Shown piece by piece: positions 13,006 through 15,145 of a DNA stretch of 15,145 nt (position 1 is the first letter of the stretch; each line of letters opens with the position of its first letter). The DNA comes from CAYJIX01 sp964370375 (GTDB lineage: Bacteria > Desulfobacterota > Desulfovibrionia > Desulfovibrionales > Desulfovibrionaceae), in the NCBI GenBank assembly GCA_964370375.1, contig CAYJIX010000053.1, positions 1-15,145 on the forward strand. Reading direction: 5' to 3'. The notes beneath the pieces are model-generated. The model was not told where the DNA came from. It saw only the letters and a list, made by a program, of their open reading frames with translations, and did not search any database. A program made the translations under genes and the position numbers.

Positions 13006-13515
13006 ATGGCAGCAATAACTGTTATTGGCATAGACCCCGGCTCTCGCAATATGGGCTGGGGTATTGTGCGCGAAACGTCAGGCGTTTTGGAATTTGTGGA
13101 TTGCGGCGTTGTTCGCCCAAATGCCAAACTGGAATTTGCCGAACGTTTGTCCATTCTTTTTCATGACCTGCATGCAATCATTGCGCGTCATAAACCACAA
13201 GAAGCCGCGGTGGAGCAGGTTTTTACAGCAAAAAATGCCGCCACTGCCTTAAAGCTTGGGCAAGCTCGCGGCGTTGCTGTGGCTGCCTGTGCGGCTCATG
13301 GCCTTATGGTGCGCGATTATCAGCCCACTGAAATCAAAAAAGCCTTGGTTGGCGTGGGACGGGCAGAAAAAGAACAAGTGGCGTTCATGGTTGGACGCTT
13401 TTTGAATATAAAGCAGCAAGGCTTGGCCCTTGATGCAACAGACGCGCTTGCTGTGGCCATTTGTCATTTGAGCGTGCGGCGCCTTGCACGGTTGACGGCG
13501 CAAGCACATAAATAG
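13006..13515 (+). CDS. ruvC: Crossover junction endodeoxyribonuclease RuvC
   Basis: A 169-residue Holliday junction resolvase that nicks paired strands of junctions held by RuvAB. The RNase H-like active site is complete: D10 in IGIDPGSRN, E70 in AAVEQVF, and D143 and D146 in LDATDALAVA. Length is typical (E. coli 173). It follows yebC by 23 bases and is expected to be co-transcribed. No Shine-Dalgarno is visible before the ATG; the stretch upstream is simply AT-rich, so translation may be low or coupled to yebC. The usual ruvA and ruvB partners are not behind it; ychF follows instead. Confidence 0.96.
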   Translation: MAAITVIGIDPGSRNMGWGIVRETSGVLEFVDCGVVRPNAKLEFAERLSILFHDLHAIIARHKPQEAAVEQVFTAKNAATALKLGQARGVAVAACAAHGLMVRDYQPTEIKKALVGVGRAEKEQVAFMVGRFLNIKQQGLALDATDALAVAICHLSVRRLARLTAQAHK

Positions 13516-13588
13516 GTACGTCCTTACATAAACAAGCTTAGAGATTGCTCCAAAAGCGCAGCCTGCTTTGTTTGAAAAAAGTTCTCTT

Positions 13589-13594
13589 AAGGAG
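13589..13594 (+). promoter_or_regulatory. Ribosome binding site that fixes the ychF start
   Basis: AAGGAG 9 bases before ATG 13604. It lies downstream of the alternative start at 13568 and therefore excludes it. Confidence 0.7.
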
Positions 13595-13603
13595 ATAAAT
13601 TGT

Positions 13604-14704
13604 ATGTCGTTGAGTATAGGTATTGTTGGCTTGCCTAATGTGGGAAAGTCCACTTTGTTTAATGCGTTGACGCAGGCGCAAAATGCGCAGGCAGCCAATT
13701 ACCCTTTTTGTACCATTGAGCCCAATAAGGCCACGGTGCTTGTGCCTGACGAACGTTTATGGGCCTTGGCACATTTGGCAAAGCCGCAAAAAACCATTCA
13801 AGCCATGGTGGATTTTGTGGATATTGCGGGCCTTGTACGCGGTGCCAGTAAAGGTGAAGGGCTTGGCAACCAATTTTTGGCAAACATTCGCGAATGCGCC
13901 GCCATTGTAGAGGTTGTGCGCTGCTTTGATGATGAAAACATTACCCATGTCGATGGCGATATCGATCCCTTGCGCGATATTGAAACCATAGAAACAGAAT
14001 TGTTGTTGGCAGATATTCAAAGCGTGACCAAACGCCTTGAACGAGTACAAAAGCTGGCAAAATTTGATAAAGCCGTAAGGGTGGTTGTTGAAGAGCTGAC
14101 CAAGCTACTGGCGCATCTGGACAGTGGCGGCAGGGCAGGCACCTTTGTGGTAAAAGACAATGAGATTTTGCGCACCACATGGCATGAAATGGGCCTTTTG
14201 ACAGACAAAAAAATAATTTATTGTGCCAATGTGGATGAAAAAGGTTTGACCGAGCACAACGAACATGTGCAGCGTGTTCAAGCTTTGGCCAAAGAACGTG
14301 GCTGTGAGTCTGTTGTTATTTGCGCGCGCGTTGAAGAGGAATTGCAAGGCCTCTCTAAAGAAGACCAACAAGAAATGCTTGAATCCTATGGCATTACCGA
14401 AAGCGGCCTTGTAAGCGTTATCCGCACAGGGTATAGCATGCTTGGGCTTATCAGTTATTTTACTGTGGGTGAAAAAGAGTGCAGGGCCTGGACCATCGAA
14501 CAAGGTTGGAAGGCGCCTGCTGCTGCCGGTGTTATCCATTCTGATTTTGAGCGCGGCTTTATCCGTGCCGAAGTTATTGGCTATGATGATTTTATCAAAC
14601 ACACCACAGAAGCTGCCTGCCGTGTTGCCGGAGTGCTGCGCACAGAAGGTAAAGAATATGTGGTAAATGATGGGGATGTCATGCACTTTTTGTTCAACGT
14701 GTGA
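13604..14704 (+). CDS. ychF: Redox-regulated ATPase YchF (Obg family)
   Basis: A 366-residue Obg-family P-loop protein that binds ATP rather than GTP and interacts with ribosomes; in E. coli it dampens oxidative-stress defence. G1 is GLPNVGKS at 9-16, and G3 is DIAGL at 73-77 followed by GASKGEG. In place of the usual NKxD specificity motif there is NVDE at 209-212, the mark of the ATP-preferring YchF group. The coiled-coil insert lies around 130-200 and the C-terminal TGS domain around 282-366 (YFTVGEKECRAW, then HSDFERGFI). The start at 13604 has AAGGAG (13589-13594) 9 bases ahead and gives the standard N-terminus. An upstream in-frame codon at 13568 would add 12 unrelated residues. It lies 88 bases after ruvC. 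Confidence 0.97.
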   Translation: MSLSIGIVGLPNVGKSTLFNALTQAQNAQAANYPFCTIEPNKATVLVPDERLWALAHLAKPQKTIQAMVDFVDIAGLVRGASKGEGLGNQFLANIRECAAIVEVVRCFDDENITHVDGDIDPLRDIETIETELLLADIQSVTKRLERVQKLAKFDKAVRVVVEELTKLLAHLDSGGRAGTFVVKDNEILRTTWHEMGLLTDKKIIYCANVDEKGLTEHNEHVQRVQALAKERGCESVVICARVEEELQGLSKEDQQEMLESYGITESGLVSVIRTGYSMLGLISYFTVGEKECRAWTIEQGWKAPAAAGVIHSDFERGFIRAEVIGYDDFIKHTTEAACRVAGVLRTEGKEYVVNDGDVMHFLFNV

Positions 14705-14740
14705 TGAAATTCTTGCGTAGATAAAAAAAGTATGGCAATT

Positions 14741-14777
14741 TGCACCTCGCGTCTGCTGATAGCGTTTTGGCGGTGCA
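14741..14777. promoter_or_regulatory. Inverted repeat before the small membrane protein gene
   Basis: TGCACC (14741-14746) and GGTGCA (14772-14777) are perfect 6-bp arms around a 25-base loop. CGC/GCG inside could lengthen the stem. A lone -10-like TACAAT follows at 14781-14786, with no good -35 in front. It may be an operator or the end signal of ychF; no T-run follows. Confidence 0.25.
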
Positions 14778-14816
14778 CACTACAATTATTCAATGCGCCC
14801 ATAAGGAGTCTTTATC

Positions 14817-15098
14817 ATGTCTGATGTAACCACTAAATCCCGTTCAAAATCAGCCGGAATCATTCCTGCGGTTGTTGCCTGCGTTTTTGCTATTTTAGGT
14901 ATTTTTCTTCTTGGAATCGTGTTTGTACCTTTGGCAAGTATTTTTGCTCTTGCCGCAACCCTCACATCCTTAAAGAACTTTAGCTTGGGTGGCATCTGCT
15001 TAACCATTGCAGCATGGATCCTCATAGTTATTGCTTTCTTTACTTCTCCGGCTTTAATGGCAGCCATAGCCGGGATTATTGGTGCTTCTTCTATGTAG
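14817..15098 (+). CDS. Small hydrophobic membrane protein, function unknown
   Basis: A 93-residue protein with a short polar, basic N-terminus (1-13) and then almost only hydrophobic residues. Membrane segments are likely at about 14-37, 38-50 and 58-90, broken by the polar turn SLKNFS (51-56). There is no cysteine pair, charged catalytic residue or lipobox. AAGGAG stands 8 bases before the ATG, so it is a convincing gene. I do not recognise the family; the pattern recalls small inner-membrane proteins of unknown role that occur in many proteobacteria and in prophages. It is 112 bases downstream of ychF and could have its own transcript. A hairpin follows its stop. Confidence 0.72.
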   Translation: MSDVTTKSRSKSAGIIPAVVACVFAILGIFLLGIVFVPLASIFALAATLTSLKNFSLGGICLTIAAWILIVIAFFTSPALMAAIAGIIGASSM

Positions 15099-15106
15099 TT
15101 GATGTT

Positions 15107-15132
15107 GAAAAACGTATTTCCATACGCTTTTC
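15107..15132 (+). terminator. Hairpin after the small membrane protein gene
   Basis: GAAAAACGTAT (15107-15117) and ATACGCTTTTC (15122-15132) pair at 10 of 11 positions around a TTCC loop, 9 bases past the stop. The 3' arm carries TTTT, but no T-run follows, so termination is plausible rather than certain. The window ends 13 bases later. Confidence 0.4.
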
Positions 15133-15145
15133 AGAAGGGCACGCC

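Noticed and set aside
14105..14686. A 193-residue minus-strand frame opposite ychF
   Set aside because: ychF is certain from its motifs on the plus strand; the opposite frame has no family features.
14731..14746. A possible sigma54 promoter (GG...GC) before the small membrane protein gene
   Set aside because: The GG and GC pairs are 8 bases apart by start position instead of the required 12.

Overview
The window is a 15.1 kb piece of a bacterial chromosome assembled as a scaffold, with a run of exactly 100 N at 3093-3192. Base composition looks moderate (mid-40s percent GC by eye, not computed). Gene content suggests a Gram-negative sulfate-reducer-type bacterium, most likely of the Desulfovibrionales. 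The evidence is a PxxKW-family cysteine-rich protein, a CgeB-like glycosyltransferase of the kind common in that group, a LapG-type periplasmic protease and a lipoprotein NlpC/P60 hydrolase. The taxonomic guess is inference from protein flavour only. I see no phage, transposase, CRISPR array, rRNA or tRNA.

Region 1 (about 90-5852, all minus strand) is a cell-envelope block. In transcription order it holds a LapG-like transglutaminase-type cysteine protease (5852-5127), a HlyD-like membrane fusion protein (4810-3755), an NlpC/P60 lipoprotein whose 3' end is lost in the N gap (3652 into the gap), a fused ABC exporter (3089-1272) and a GT4-type glycosyltransferase (1259-90). The last two are 12 bases apart and surely co-transcribed; they look like export plus assembly of a surface glycan or glycolipid. 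The NlpC/P60 gene has its own good sigma70-like promoter, with a 9-bp direct repeat just upstream of the -35. LapG next to a membrane fusion protein recalls type I secretion of a LapA-like adhesin, but no adhesin, LapD, matching ABC or outer-membrane gene is visible.

Region 2 (6019-8780) has mnmG (tRNA wobble uridine modification) transcribed together with, and 21 bases behind, the PxxKW cysteine-rich protein. A divergent 377-bp control region follows, and then a 67-residue XRE-type mini-regulator on the plus strand. The divergent region holds a strong -35 with a 17-base spacer for the minus operon, a TTAAGG-ATG-CCTTAA leader palindrome, an extended -10 for the regulator, and two near-identical 14-bp GCATGC-centred sites, one near each promoter.

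Region 3 (8779-8947) is a compact repeat element between two convergent genes. It has 18-bp imperfect terminal inverted repeats about 130 bp apart, and an imperfect 36-bp direct repeat with a 126-bp period that runs up to the next stop codon. It is the least ordinary non-coding structure here.

Region 4 (8947-11532, minus) is a CgeB/DUF3880-like glycosyltransferase followed by a TatD-family metal-dependent hydrolase. Divergent from these, Region 5 (11585-15098, plus) is a housekeeping run: rlmE (23S rRNA Um2552 methyltransferase), yebC (translation/transcription regulator family), ruvC (Holliday junction resolvase, without ruvA or ruvB behind it), ychF (Obg-family ATPase) and a small unidentified hydrophobic membrane protein at the window's end.

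Most genes are ordinary core or envelope genes. I did not find a clearly new multi-gene system. The best candidates for a second look are the repeat element at 8779-8947, the paired sites in the divergent region, and the LapG-HlyD pair without its usual partners.
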